Shown here: positions 47,086 through 58,984 of the stretch, piece by piece
How the letters are laid out: each line of letters opens with the position of its first letter
Position numbering within the stretch: position 1 is the stretch's first letter
Source of the DNA: Distichodus sexfasciatus
Lineage: Eukaryota > Chordata > Actinopteri > Characiformes > Distichodontidae
NCBI GenBank assembly: GCA_032718565.1
Contig: JAVGVS010000021.1
Coordinates: 2,059,384 to 2,123,383, forward strand
Length of the DNA stretch: 64,000 nucleotides
Direction of reading: 5' to 3'
Position numbers and translations under genes: made by a program
Notes under the pieces: generated by a model
Told to the model about the DNA's origin: nothing
The model's database searches: none
What the model saw: only the letters and a program-made list of their open reading frames with translations

Positions 47086-49796
47086 AACAGATATAGTTGC
47101 AGAATTTGACGCACAACATTGCCCACACACACTGCCCTCTTAATTGGGTACAACTACCTTTTATGTCCATTTTAAATGTGGACATTTACAAACTTTAACC
47201 TGTATGATGCTACCATCCATGCTGCCATGGTCTACTCTATTCATTACTGGTCAGTTTCTGAACCACAAGACCTGTGATGTCCAGGTACTCTTCCCACAGC
47301 AAACCATTTTCAACACAGCAGTGGGCAGGCAGTGGGTGTTGCTGTTGTAAAATTCTCCAGGCACAGCAATATTGCTAGGATTTTTATACTTCTTATTACC
47401 AGCGCTGGGTCACAATGTGTAACCTCTGTCCCTACAAGAAATTTCAAATATATCTTTTTATTTGTGGCCAATGAATAGACAGTATGTTGAATGCTACTTT
47501 AACACTTTGTGAATGGCAGTTGAAGGCTGATAAGAAAAATCTGTGCAAAAATTTGACTTGAATTGTGTGAAGTAGAGTTTTGTTTGTTTTTTTTAAACAC
47601 AGCAATGAGTCGAATATTTCTTGTTGTATTACCTCTGTCAGGCTAATGTGAAGTAAAATTGTCAAGTTTCCTGCAGTGCCTTTTCAGTTAGACAGATGTT
47701 CACTGGACAGGATTAAAACCTGATCGAAAAAACATGTTAAATCTCAAACCCTGAAAGCCGCTATTGTGGTATCCTCCCACACCAAGAAAAACAGACTTAG
47801 TGATTATTTGCATTTATAGGAACATGCCAAATTACAGAAATGTGCTTTCAATTTGGTCTCTGGACCATATACAAGACTCAGTTCTGGCCAAAAGTGTGAT
47901 CTTGTCCAGAAACGGTGACCCCCCAGTCTTGCTTTTTCTAGATCTCCTAGAAATGTGTGAGCTTATAGTGGTGAAGTCATTACGTTTCCACTTGCTTCAT
48001 GTGTGTGTGACATGTACGTGGTACAACTGTTGTACAGACAGAAAGGAATGGTAATCATATTTCCAAACTCTCATATTTCTCATAGTCATAAGTGTGTTAA
48101 TCATGCCATTAGGAGACACTGTTCTCCTGTCCACAGTTGCGTAAGCTGCCAGGCCTCTGAAGTTCTGCTCTTTGAGACTGCTGTCCTCTGTCATAATTAA
48201 ACAGGCCGGTCCTGTCAACCAGCTTAGCAGCTCTGGGAATATCTCAGCAGAGCAGAATTATTAATGAACAGGAAATGGAGCTTTGCCACACACACCTGAG
48301 TAGCATTTATGATGAAGAGGCAGATAAGGAGACGGCAAGGAAGAAAAGACTTTAATAATAGGTGAGTTTGCTTGTTTTGTGCTTTGTCTTGTTTATACAT
48401 TTTTATTTCTACTTTCGACCTCTACTTTCTTCTTTTTTCCAGAAACATGAATATGAAAAGCTTTTTTTACCTTAGGTACCTTGGTAGAGACTTGGTTTAG
48501 TCAGCACAATGCTATCATGAATTAAGGAAAAACCTTGTCGGATATCAAAGAGGTGAGTGTGTGTGTGAGAGTGAGTGCAGAAAGCAGACTAGCACATGGC
48601 TTAGCTTTTCTTGTGATGAACTCTTGATGAAGACCTGTCTCAAGGCCGTGATACTTTAGGTGCCAGTGTTAAGTGAGGGGAGAACCCGGGTATCGGTGTG
48701 GCCATGGCAGACTGGAGTCTGACGACTTTGCTCCAAAAAACAGACATGACATCACACTTCAAGCAAGATGGCTAACGGGCCAGCATGAGGGTGTTTTTAC
48801 AAGAACTGACTCGGAAAGAATATAGAAACGAGTGAAGAGAAAAGACAGGTGGGTTTAACAGTTGCTGCTGTCCCTCAGCGAGCCCTGGCCAAGAGCAGAA
48901 CACCTGTCAGGAACTGTGTGTGTGCGTGTGTGAGTGAGGGTAGTGGGGCGATTTTATGGGAGTGTTTGGGGTACTAGACAGGATTTAATTCAATTACACA
49001 AACCCAGTTTCAGGAGGTTTATTTCGTACCATTTGTTCATTATATGGTGCCAATGTGTTTGATGAACGGTTTCCATTTGAGCTTTTTGTGAGTATTGGTG
49101 TGTGTGTTATCGGTGTCTGTTTAGGTGCATGTGAAGTATGGGAGAGATGGAGAGGGAGGACTGTAATACATGAAGTAGGTAAGCAGTGTTGATGTGTTAC
49201 ATGAGCTATGTAATTTGCCTCCTCTTTGCCTTGAGAGCTTGCGTGTGTGTGTGTTTGAGAGAGAGTTCGTATGGAACTTCAGATTCATATGGGACATTTC
49301 GGGTTAGCTGAGCTTCTCTTATGGTTCACAGCTGCACATGGCTGCTCTGGAGGCCGTGTGATGTCATTTTTAATGGACACGGTCATGTCCGCTGGGAGAG
49401 ATGAGAATGGGGGAGGGGGGGTAAAACGATCTTCCTCATAAATCATGTGTCCACCTGCTCTGGTTGTACCTGCCACTTACCAGTACTGAAGGCTGGGCTT
49501 CATTCATCATTTATTAGTAGTCAGTGCAGAAAGTATTTACTTTTTTAGGTGTGAGATGAGTGATCTGGAAAACAAACAATGCAAATACTTCAGTGTGACT
49601 GACTACAAAAGATATGAAAGTAGAAGATGCCGGTGACGTAAGACAGGATGGATCGAAGGCGTGTGTATGTGCGCGCGCGCATTAGATCTGGGTGCTCGGC
49701 ATCTTCTCCGCCTTATACCCTCCCACAATGAATAAGATCTACACCAGGGATGTAAGAGGAGACAATAAGGCGGATGGGAAAGCCAACAGGGCTTAG
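47086..49796. other. Intergenic, possible regulatory sequence, no gene seen
   Basis: No transposon ends seen. The 48090-48350 stretch is GC-balanced with ATAATTAAAC, ATTATTAATGAAC and ACACCTGAG motifs, reminiscent of homeodomain and E-box sites. This is suggestive only. Short TG tracts occur near 48550, 48915 and 49245, and a GC-alternating run near 49670. Confidence 0.45.
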
Positions 49797-50420
49797 GTGT
49801 GTGTGTGTTGTGAGGACCCCAAGTGATAGGAAAATCTGAGATTTGTCGGATTTTTGTGGCTTCATGAGGACATTTTTTAAAATCTCATCAGAAAAAAGGC
49901 TTTAATGGAAAAGTTAACATTTTAAGGCCATGTCCACGCGTACACGGGTATTTCTGAAAATGAAGATTTTCCATTTTCTTTTTTTTTTAAAATCATGTCC
50001 ACACGAGCACGATTTCAAAAATATCTCTGTCCACACGCAATCCCAAAAAATGCTGTCAAAACCTAATGTAGACATGGGGCATACTGTGACTTCATATGAG
50101 TGGCGCACAGTGTGACGCAAAACGGTCCGTTTTTCAAAATCGTCGTTTTTCTTGTCCACACCTAAACGCAGAAACAGAGTTTTCAAAAAAACGCCACTTT
50201 GGCCGGAGTTTTCAAAAACCTCCATTTTCACTGACCCAAAACGCATAGAAAAACCTCTGTTTTCAGTAATACCCGTGTACGTGTGGACATGGCCTAAGAG
50301 CTAAAAGAATCAAAAGATTTGTGTTTGGTTAAGGTTACGGTGTGGTGTATGGTTTATTATGATCTAGTATTTATCGGTGCCAGTGGAAGTACCTCACAAA
50401 GATAGTAAGACACAACTGCG
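49797..50420 (+). repeat. GT-flanked fish repeat, second copy, interrupted
   Basis: Left part 49797-49921 (TG run, GAGGACCCCAAGTG, CTTCATGAGGACATT) and right part 50298-50420 (GGTTAAGGTTACGG, CCTCACAAAGATAGTAAGAC) match the layout of 31217-31530. A foldback MITE (49922-50297) sits between them. A further partial right end occurs near 50460-50545. Confidence 0.65.
49922..50297. mobile_element. Foldback MITE with GGCCATGTCCAC ends
   Basis: Left AAGGCCATGTCCACGCGTAC with ACGGGTATT; right AATACCCGTGTACGTGTGGA with CATGGCCTAA. The inverted repeat is about 30 bp with few mismatches, and shorter GTCCACAC inversions lie inside. TTAA / CTAA at the borders may be the target. Noncoding. Confidence 0.82.
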
Positions 50421-50545
50421 TATATATCAGTCACTTTGTGTTAGTCAAAGGATTTGCTTTTGATTCCTGCGGTTATGGTTTAGATCCTAGTAATTATGGG
50501 GCTCAGTGGAAGTACCTGACAAAGATCCTAAGATGTGACTGTGTG

Positions 50546-51600
50546 CCTGTACGAAGTGTGTTTCTGTATGTTTGCTTGTTGCATGTTTTTCACTTTGACA
50601 TCAACATTTTCTTTCCATGACCTATTTTTTCTATTGCTCTGACAACTTAAAAAACGTAGATCAGAGCTAAGCCTTTCCAAAAACCGAGATAAAAATATCA
50701 AGGCTGAGGCTCTATCAGTTGCTGCCTATTTCTAGAGGAAATAACCCAGACACTCCTTCTAATCCAGAGTTGTATCATCAGAAAACCATACCATAAGACC
50801 TGTGTTACACGTTACACTCCAGTCCTGCTAGGATGTTGCCATATCTGTAACAAAAGGTTAATTAGAGCCTGATGTAGAGCAGAGGAGCAGTGGCTTATGG
50901 GGAATGAAGGAAGCCAGAAAGGTGACTGTACATCAGGAATGGAGAGAATATTGATGCAAGGCTCTTTATGGAGTGATGAGAATTCAAGGACAGTGACAGG
51001 ACAATGACCGTTTGCCTTTCACTGGCCTTATCACAGTCAGAACTATAGGATCAGTAGGAAAGTAGGGAGAGGAAAATGAAAGAATAAAAAATGAACTGCG
51101 GATGGCTGAATTATTAACATGTACAAAGTGCTGGCCGTGTGGGTTAGAGCTACGCTGTCAAGCCAGGAATCTGCTACGTCTCTCCTCTCACTTTCTCTTT
51201 CCTCATGATTCTACCTTTCTTTCTATTAATGTGCTGGCCGCAAAGGACTAAAAAGCTGTTAGTTTTAGTTTCAATCAAAATGTTTTTCTTGCCTCAAACT
51301 AGATGGGTTTCAGAGAGACTTGGCTGGGAAAAGTCCAGCCTGAAGTAACTTTTCGTTCATAAACCTGACTAAAATAATTGTTGCTTGAATTCCCTCCTCT
51401 TTTAAGTGTATGTTTTCAAGTTTTCTTTTCTTTATCTCCCAAACAAGTTCACTTAACATGTATGTGACGGCTTTGCCAACATAAGCTTTGCCCATCTAAT
51501 CGTTTTGACAATCCTAACTTAATTGCGAAGAAAACAAAGCAATTAATTAATCACAAAGACTCTCTAATGTTTACATTTATATACTACATGTACTGTGTTT
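50546..51600. other. Intergenic, no gene seen
   Basis: Unique-looking AT-moderate sequence, no repeat ends or exon-like segments noted. Confidence 0.55.
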
Positions 51601-51607
51601 ATACAGT

Positions 51608-51660
51608 GTGTGTGTGTGTGTGTGTGTGTATACTGTATATACTGTATATACACACACACA
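51608..51660 (+). repeat. (TG)n / TATAC / (CA)n simple repeat
   Basis: About eleven TG units, then TATACTGTATATACTGTATA and a CA run, directly before the Tc1 relic. Confidence 0.85.
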
Positions 51661-52186
51661 TGACCAGTCAAAAGTTTGGACACACCTTCCCATTCACTGT
51701 TTTTTCTTCATTTTCATTACTATTTACATTGTAGATTCTCACTAAAGGCATCAAAACTATGAATGAACCGTGTAAGGGCTATTTGACCCAGAAGGAGAGT
51801 GATGGAGTGCTGCGCCAGATGGCCTGACCTCCACAGTCACCTGACCAAACCCAATTGAGATGGTTTGAGATGAGATGGACCACAGAGTGAAGGCAAAAAC
51901 AAGTGCTCAGCATCTGTGGGAACTCCTTCAAGACTGTTGGAAAACCATTTCAGGTGACTACCTCATGAAGCTCATCGAGAGAATGCCAAGAGTGTGCAAA
52001 GCAGTGATCAAAGCAAAGAAAGCAAGTGTGTATTTTCAAGAATCTAAGATATAAAACATGTTCTAGGTTATTTCACACTTTTTGTTTACTACATAATTCC
52101 ATATGTGTTTATTCACAGTGCCTTCAGTGAGAATCTACAATGGAAATAGTCATGATAATAAAGAATAAAACACTGAATGATTGAAT
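51660..52186 (+). pseudogene. Tc1-like transposon relic with broken transposase 3' part
   Basis: CCAGTCAAAAGTTTGGACAC is the classic Tc1-family left end. After about 110 bp it jumps to the C-terminal third of a Tc1 transposase gene (codons resembling KESDGVLRQM, then PPQSPD, later LLQDCW and LIERMPRVCKAVIKAK). A TGA replaces the expected Trp codon before PPQSPD, and a 1-nt loss just after it shifts the frame. The right inverted end is lost at the (TA)n tract. Internally deleted and inactive. Confidence 0.85.
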
Positions 52187-52189
52187 ACA

Positions 52190-52191
<2 letters not shown>

Positions 52192-52264
<73 letters not shown>

Positions 52265-52265
52265 G
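52192..52265 (+). repeat. (TA)n microsatellite
   Basis: About 30 perfect TA units followed by a short CA run. Confidence 0.97.
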
Positions 52266-52329
52266 TATATATAGTATATAAATGTAAATATTAAATCCAT
52301 ATATATTAAGCTTCCTTCCACTTTCTATT

Positions 52330-53790
52330 AACTATAACTTCAAGAAGAATCATAGAGGCTGTATTATAGAGTGGAGTTAAGCGTACATACAATGAACAAT
52401 CAAGTAATACTCTACATCTTATTGCCAATACACCAAAATAATTTAATCAATTCAATAAATTAAAAGATTACATAAATTAAAGAATTGTCCCAACACTAGT
52501 CATAAGAATGTTTTGGTGAGAATATAGGCCTCACTTCTATCTCCACACTGTGAGATAAATGTAGTCAGTACTCAATTCACACTCCATCTCCAGGCTTCTT
52601 GATAGCTAATCATTGGCATGTGATCAAGACACATATTGGCCCATGAACCCATATAACTTTTTGTTATTGAAGCTTGCTAAAATGCTCCAGGATTTGTATG
52701 GCAACTTGGTGCTTCTGTAATATGTATTTCTCTGTCACTCTCTCTCACACATGATCTCACTTGCACTGCAGCCAAACAGCTGTAGCACAATTTTGTCAAG
52801 TTATTCTTGAACCATTTTTGTACGCTTTGTCCTTAATGCTCTTTTTTTGGGCTTCACTAACTTATTTGGATTAAATAGTTTTGAATGAGAATATTCAGAA
52901 GAAATTTAAATCTTTTTCTTTTTAATTAGGTCTCTTTCTCTCTGCCTCGATAAGTTCATTCACCATGGTTTGATTAAATATTTAAAGTGTGTAGCACTTT
53001 CCCTGGCATCAGGTGTAAGCTACTCCTGGTAATCTCAGATAACACTCCGTAATTACACTCCAGTGTGAGTGTGCGCATACAATAGCTCAGAAATATGAGC
53101 ATGCTAAACTCTGTAATTCATGGTGCTGCCACCAGCCCACTCCCTTTTTGGCTCTGATACACACACACACACATGCACTTTTTCACTCTCTTTCTCATAA
53201 TCTTCTCACCACCTCTGCACTGACTAATCTGATTCATATTTACCCCTCATTCTTTCTGTGTGTGTGTTTTTTAAAAGATGTGTTTCTTTAAAAGACAAGA
53301 CTGCCAGATGTCTGAGTACATTCAACATGAGAACACTTCCTGAGTTTTAGCTTTATATTTATAGTTTATTTGAAACATGAAGTTATTATTCATTTGATGA
53401 TCCTAATTTACCAATTAACTTATTTTTCCCTTTTCAAGTTCCGGATTGAACTTAAAAAAAAAAAATTTCACAGATATAGAGAAAGAGAGCGAAAGGAAGA
53501 GAGAGGCAGATAGAGGTGGGGCTATGAAGGGAAGAAGAGAAATTACACCTCATCAGCCTTGAGAACAGCTATGAGTTTTACCCCTTGGTAGTCCTTGAGT
53601 TAAATAATTGTGCCCGAATTCCACTCATCTACTTTCTCTTACGCTTCACATTTTATTTTGCCACTAAAGCAAAGGATGAGAAACTAAACACAACAACATT
53701 TCCTCATTTTAAGAAACAGAATTAATATTTGAACCTCTGATTGTTGATAATGGTGCACATTTTTGTAAGTCTCTCTCCCTACTCACTCAC

Positions 53791-53821
<31 letters not shown>

Positions 53822-54170
53822 CTCCCTTCTCTCACTCACTCACTCACACACCTGCAGTACAAGTCAGCATGGCTGTAGTGATGGACGACTGTCTCTCGCA
53901 CCTCCTGGTTTCTTGAGTTCACTGTTGCCTGCAGCGGCAGACCTTCAGCTCACCCACCAGCTTAGTTCAGGAGAGCTGGAGAACATTACATCACACATTA
54001 GCTCAGGTCATATCCTGTGAGCATTCTTGCCTTCAACAACTACACTACTTTATTCCTTCTTGGAGCCACGTCATCTCCTCTGTCTGCATACTTGTACATA
54101 GCTGAGATGACAATACATTACTTTGACTTTTTGGTTCTTTTCGTATAGGGAGATATTCAGTCATTTTTTT
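52330..54170. other. Intergenic, simple repeats only
   Basis: No gene seen. Contains a CA run near 53160, a GA-rich patch near 53480-53520 and a (CT)n tract at 53788-53830. Confidence 0.6.
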
Positions 54171-54182
54171 CTGAAGGACTGT

Positions 54183-54415
54183 TGTGAAAGTGAGTGATCA
54201 TTTGCCATTGTGAACACAGCACGAAATGTGACCTCTGCATTTAGCCTGGCCGTGAAAGGAGCAGTGGGCAGCTGACATATACAGTGCCCGGGATGCAGTG
54301 CTTGGGGACGGTTCCTTTCACATGAGTGCCTCAGTGGCCCGCCTTTTCTGTAGTTCGGGCCCGAAGCCGGTGTTGTACGGAGTCTGTGACCGTCAAATTC
54401 TGCTTGACCCATAGT
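54183..54415 (-). repeat. tRNA-derived SINE, minus strand
   Basis: Begins (plus strand) GTGAAAGTGAGTGATCA and contains GTGACCTCTGCATTTAGCC, the reverse of the body and tail of the SINE at 44020. CCCGGGATGCAGTGCTTGG reverses the motif seen at 35420. A C/G-rich decayed head lies toward 54400. Confidence 0.7.
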
Positions 54416-54474
54416 GGGCGCTCTGCAGCGAAAGACAGGTTCACAGCGTCGTTTTCGGTTAGGGGTTAGGTGTG

Positions 54475-54580
54475 GTGTAGGTGGTCACAGAATTTTGTGG
54501 TCCTGGGTGGTGCAACACCGGCAACCCTCCGATAACGGGACAAACTTCTTAACCATTACAGTACCAACGGCCCCAGTGCA
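54475..54580 (-). repeat. Possible second tRNA-like SINE head, minus strand
   Basis: Read on the minus strand, GGCCGTTGGTACTGTAATGG then GGAGGGTTGCCGGTGTTGCA resembles a tRNA-like A-box/B-box pair. Weak B box; tentative. Confidence 0.45.
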
Positions 54581-54876
54581 AAGTATGTTACTTATGGCGA
54601 ACACATCAATGCCAAAGCTAGAGCGCGCAAAATGGCTTGCTGCAAACATTTCGTGGGCGTAAATTTCAAAATCATGGCGCCAAATGTAAAACTTCGAGCA
54701 CAAAATTAAGAATCGAGTGCGCGGTTGTGATAATATTATGTGCAAACTGTATTTTTTTCTCTCTCAAATGTCTTTTTTCCTTTCGATGTGTTAAATGTCT
54801 TGTAGCATAAAGTAAGGTACCTGGCGGCTTTTTTGCTCGAGTGAATTTCTCTTGTATGATTTGAAAGCGAAATATT

Positions 54877-55048
54877 GGCAGTTTAGGGGCTGGATTTTTG
54901 GCAGTTTGAGGGCGGGGGTTTTGGCAGTTTGGGGGCTGGATTTTTGGCAATTTAAGGGGCGGAGTTTTGGCAGTTTAGAGGCTGGGTTTGGCAGTTTAGG
55001 CGGGGTTTTGGCAGTTAGGCGGGGTTTGGCAGTTTGAGGCGGGGTTTT
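54877..55048 (+). repeat. Minisatellite, about 8 units of GGCAGTTT...GGGG...TTTT
   Basis: Units of 18-23 bp, typified by GGCAGTTTAGGGGCTGGATT. They shorten from left to right as the middle is lost (last units about GGCAGTTTAGGCGGGGTTTT). ORFs on both strands here are repeat-encoded and not genes. Confidence 0.92.
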
Positions 55049-55115
55049 GTACGTTTCTGTGTCTCTTGATCCTGTTGGCGATAGCTCTAGTTTTGTGGTT
55101 GACTACTTACTACAG

Positions 55116-55166
55116 AAAGTGTATACAGAAAAACCAAAGATGACGGAGGAAGAGGAACAGCGGCAG
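55116..55166 (+). other. Isolated exon-like open segment
   Basis: 51 nt open in one frame (KVYTEKPKMTEEEEQRQ), phase 0, bounded by TTACTACAG on the left and a consensus donor CAG|GTAGGT on the right. It could be an internal exon or, from the ATG at 55140, a first coding exon of an unseen gene. It could also be a captured exon in a repeat. No partner exon was found within the window and the gene is not recognised. Confidence 0.3.
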
Positions 55167-55169
55167 GTA

Positions 55170-58160
55170 GGTTAAACTCAAGTTATAGTTTATCAACCTT
55201 ATAATTATAATTTAATGGTTAGGTCTTACAGGTTTAATAAGCACACAATCAATGGCTCCGCTTGCCCACTTGTCTAAAATAGTGCCATATAATGTTAATA
55301 ATTTCAGTCTTTTACTTTTTTTTTTCCACATCTTCACCTTTTGGCGTCCTTTTCTCCTATTACATTCCACCAACTCTTTTGATCTCTTTGAAAAGCGAGG
55401 TCATTCACTCTACATGCGACTTTATCCCGACTTTATCTGATATCTGAGATTAATTCTTCCATTCATCCATCCTGGCCTAAAACAATTAACCTCTACTTCA
55501 AACCCTATAAATACATTTATACTTATACTGATGGCTTTCTTTTAGAGCTGGATCTTCTATTTTTCTTTTCAACCCTCCGTCCTCCCACTGACACCCACCA
55601 ATTTAACTAATTCTAGTATTTTCAGGCTGTGATAGGAAACGACTTGAAGCACAGTGCTGAATATCACTGACAGCTCCATGTGTATCTAATCTAACTTCGT
55701 CCATCTGCTTATCAGCCTGAATTGCAGCTTTAGTCAGCAACCAATTTCAGATGTTCGAATGTGACAACTCGTCACAGATTGCAGAAAAACTCATGTATCT
55801 AACTCACACTTACTTACTTTCATTTCTCCATCATCACTTATAATGTGCATGACTTTCAAATTCCCTCATTTTTAAAAACGGGGTTTAACAACGCTGTGAG
55901 AAAAGCCCCATCTTCACCCCACGCATAGGCAGCTTTAGTGCGAGTATCTATCTGACTGTGCTCTACCCTTTATTTCACCCCTTCATCACCACATAGGAAC
56001 GCTATACTGACCTGCTGCTTGCTTTTTTAAAGCTGAGTCCTGAGAATTTGATCCAAACCTCAGGATTTCATATCACCACCTCCTCTGCTCTCTTATTAAC
56101 TGCATAGCAAACGTTTCACATCCTTAAATTTCAAGCAAGCTCTTCATCACTGCAGGAAGCTGTTAAACTCACTGTTTAAACTCACTGGCTTCTCAAGATG
56201 GCTAACGCTGGACTTCTTAGCCTCTATATACTGTATATTAAAAGTTTTCATTGAAAATGCTTTGACAAAGGCATTATGAGGCCAAAAGCAGAGGACAATA
56301 CAGCTACCACAAAAATGTTATTTTTGTGGAGCTACTATATGGATACCAGTTGAGTTTTTGAGGTATAGCCTCATTATCTGCCAACAATATAATATGCTTG
56401 TATATAATTTAGCGTTTGCTATTGTATTAACGTGTAACTTAAGCTTGTTTTTCGTGATCCGTCACCTTTTCCAACATGTTTTAGCCTCAGCTTATAATAC
56501 AAAAGATGTCAGCTAATATCAGTGAATTCACGTTAACTGAGTTAAAAATGTATCTAATTAATTACATGCTCTGTGATGAATTCATCTAAATGTCTGTTGG
56601 TGCGGCGGTGGCAGGGCGGGTGCAGGGGGGTGTTTGGGGGGTGCAGTTGAATGATTTAGGATTGTCACCTTTTTAAGCCTTTCTGAGTTTGAAGGTATGC
56701 ACATCTTCCTTCAAGATTTTTCCCCCAAACTCAATTTCTGGCTTTGGGAAAATGTAAGTGTAAAAAACTGTGCTGGAAACTATGTGTGAGAAAGGTGGAG
56801 AGAGTCATGCTGTCTGACTCCATTTGTAGTATTACATGTGAAACTATTTTTATATGTGTATGTTTTGTTTCAGCTATCAAGTTTTCTTCTTAAATGTAAT
56901 GTATAAAACTAAAGCCTGCAGCATAGTTGGAGGTGGACGTAGTTGGATCAGTTCCATGTTGCTGTAGTGCTCAGGGAAGGTGCCTTAGGGGATGTCAAAA
57001 GTTTTCTGTGCTGTTTCTTGTAGGGCCAAATGAGCAAGTATATTCAAAACATATTTCTTATCTACAATATTTATTCTGCTTATTATGCTGCATATTTAAC
57101 CTTTGGACATTTTGTTTGGAGATATCTCTAAAGCAGAGCTGCTTTGTTGGTGTGAATCATCAGTGTTCCTTTTCGCTCTGGTTATTCAGTCAAAAGACTT
57201 TGGAAAGAGTGCAGGCCTGTTGTGTTTTTTCCTCGGTATTTATAGCTTTGCCAAAAATCATATTCCTCTCCCACGACCTCCATGTCAACCCTACTTTGTA
57301 TGCATAGACTGGGAATGATACTTGAGCAGATTAGCGTTCCTTCCCTGTTATGTGGCTTTTGAAAAATTACCTCAGGACTGAGACCTGGCATGCAAAAGAA
57401 ATGTGGTGGATGTTGAACTCCTCCTTAAATACGCCATACTGCCCACCTACAACTTTTCTCTCTCTTTGTTTATTTCCTCTCCATCAGTGACGATTTGTCG
57501 CCTTCCCAGCTCTTTCTCACATCTTTCTGCAGAGGAACAGCATTTCTCTTGTGCTATGACATCGGGGTGAAAGGAAAAGATGCTGAGACTAAGGTGACTC
57601 ACTGAAGCGAGAGAGAGAGAGAGAGAGAAGAGTGATAATTGATTCTGACTGTTGAGGTGGGCTCCAGGTCTTCCCCAGGGAACAGTTAGTCATGTGGGGA
57701 CCCAAGTGATCTGATTCGTCCTGTCTATGAGAGCTCAGGAAAGATGGGGGCTGTACACAAAGGTGATAATGATGGAGTGTCTCTCTTAATTGCTAAGTGT
57801 GAACCCTCATTAGTCTTGGATGTTGTGGAGAATGAAACAGAGGCGAGGAGGGGGCTGGAGTGGAGATGGATGACTTCTAAATGCCACTATGTTAATGTAA
57901 TCCATTCTTAAACATATTGATTAAAATAAATAGGAGGGGAAACTGTAGTAGATGGAATGTCAGTATGGCTTTACAGTGCATAGCACTGGTATCTTGTGTT
58001 TAGTACTTACTTTATTCACATTGTCTGTACATTTTTACTACAGTATCTGTGCACGTCCACTATTCAAGGTTAGATTTATAGTCTCTTTAGAAATGTGTAT
58101 TTGGAGCCATATTGTCTCGCTCGGTATATCATCTATACCATGGGTTAGATGACTTTGGCT
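55170..58160. other. Intergenic, no gene seen
   Basis: About 3 kb, AT-rich to 56550, then a G-rich patch (56613-56641) and a (GA)n tract at 57608-57630. Open frames near 56927-57318 lack splice-like borders and domain features. Confidence 0.55.
56613..56641 (+). other. Potential G-quadruplex motif
   Basis: Four G-runs of 3, 3, 6 and 6 separated by loops of 1, 4 and 5 nt (GGGCGGGTGCAGGGGGG then TGTTTGGGGGG) satisfy the usual G3+N1-7 pattern. No gene start is nearby. Confidence 0.6.
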
Positions 58161-58164
58161 GTAT

Positions 58165-58980
58165 ATACCCGATCGCCATAAAATTACGACCGAGTGTGAG
58201 AATTGAAGCCGATAACAATAATTACCTTGTTAAAAATGGCACCTGGCAGTGAGGAGCATATATTGGGCAGCAAACATTTTGGTCCTTGGGATTAAACTGC
58301 TGGGAAGCGCCTGGAAATGTCCTGACAAAGAGACTGCAAGTCATTGAAATTGAGTTATTTTGACATTGTGAAGACACACCACAAGACAACAGAGCACCTC
58401 TAAGACATGTGATCTTTTGGTTTGATCCATACGTGAAGGAGTAGCAGGCATCTTTTTGGCAGCACTCAGGAGCAGTGCTTGAGACCTTGCTCATAGTATC
58501 TGGAACTTAAAGGAATAACTCTCGAGCAGTTCTGTCTTTCTTTACCATTGTGATGACTAGACTGCTGGGATGTAGCATCTCCAAAACTCTTGTGAAATAT
58601 TTGTTCCCAGTCTGTAGTGGTCAGGAACTACCAAAAGTGTCCCAAGCGCCCAAAATTCACAAGAGCTGGCCTGTGTTATCCGAGCTACAGTAGGTTGAAA
58701 ATGTTGATGCGGACTGCAATACAAAAGTGTCTGAACACACAGGGCATCACAGTTTGTAGCATTTGGGACTGTGCACAGACACAGGCGAGGCTCAGTGAAG
58801 AATCCAGAGATTGTTGGCATTGTAGGAACACACACAACACTGCACCAGTGCACCACATCGAAATGTGACCGTTTGCAGCTCCAAAGTACCGCCGGGATTC
58901 AAACCGACAACTTTCCAACAGATTCACGCTACCTGCTCTCCTGTCATGAGTGGCCATAATGATATGAAAGCTGACCAGTA
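58165..58980. mobile_element. Old, degraded Tc1-like element
   Basis: Left end GTATATACCCGATCGCCATA with AAATTACGACC and right end GTGGCCATAATGATATGAAA with GCTGACCAGTATATA are imperfect inverted copies of a Tc1-family terminus. GGCACCTGGCAGTGAGGAGC, AGCATCTCCAAAACTCTTG and GTCTGAACACACAGGGCATC echo the known element body. The transposase frame is broken throughout. Confidence 0.68.
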
Positions 58981-58984
58981 TATA

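Noticed and set aside
49914..50246. 110-residue minus-strand ORF
   Set aside because: It lies inside the foldback MITE and has no domain-like features.
52124..52321. Minus-strand ORF of repeated IY residues
   Set aside because: Encoded by the (TA)n microsatellite.
54672..55037. Repetitive ORFs on both strands (PPNCQNP-type and FGSL-type)
   Set aside because: They read through the minisatellite at 54877-55048.
58222..58957. Overlapping ORFs of 83-99 residues on both strands
   Set aside because: They fall within the degraded Tc1-like element and do not follow a continuous transposase frame.
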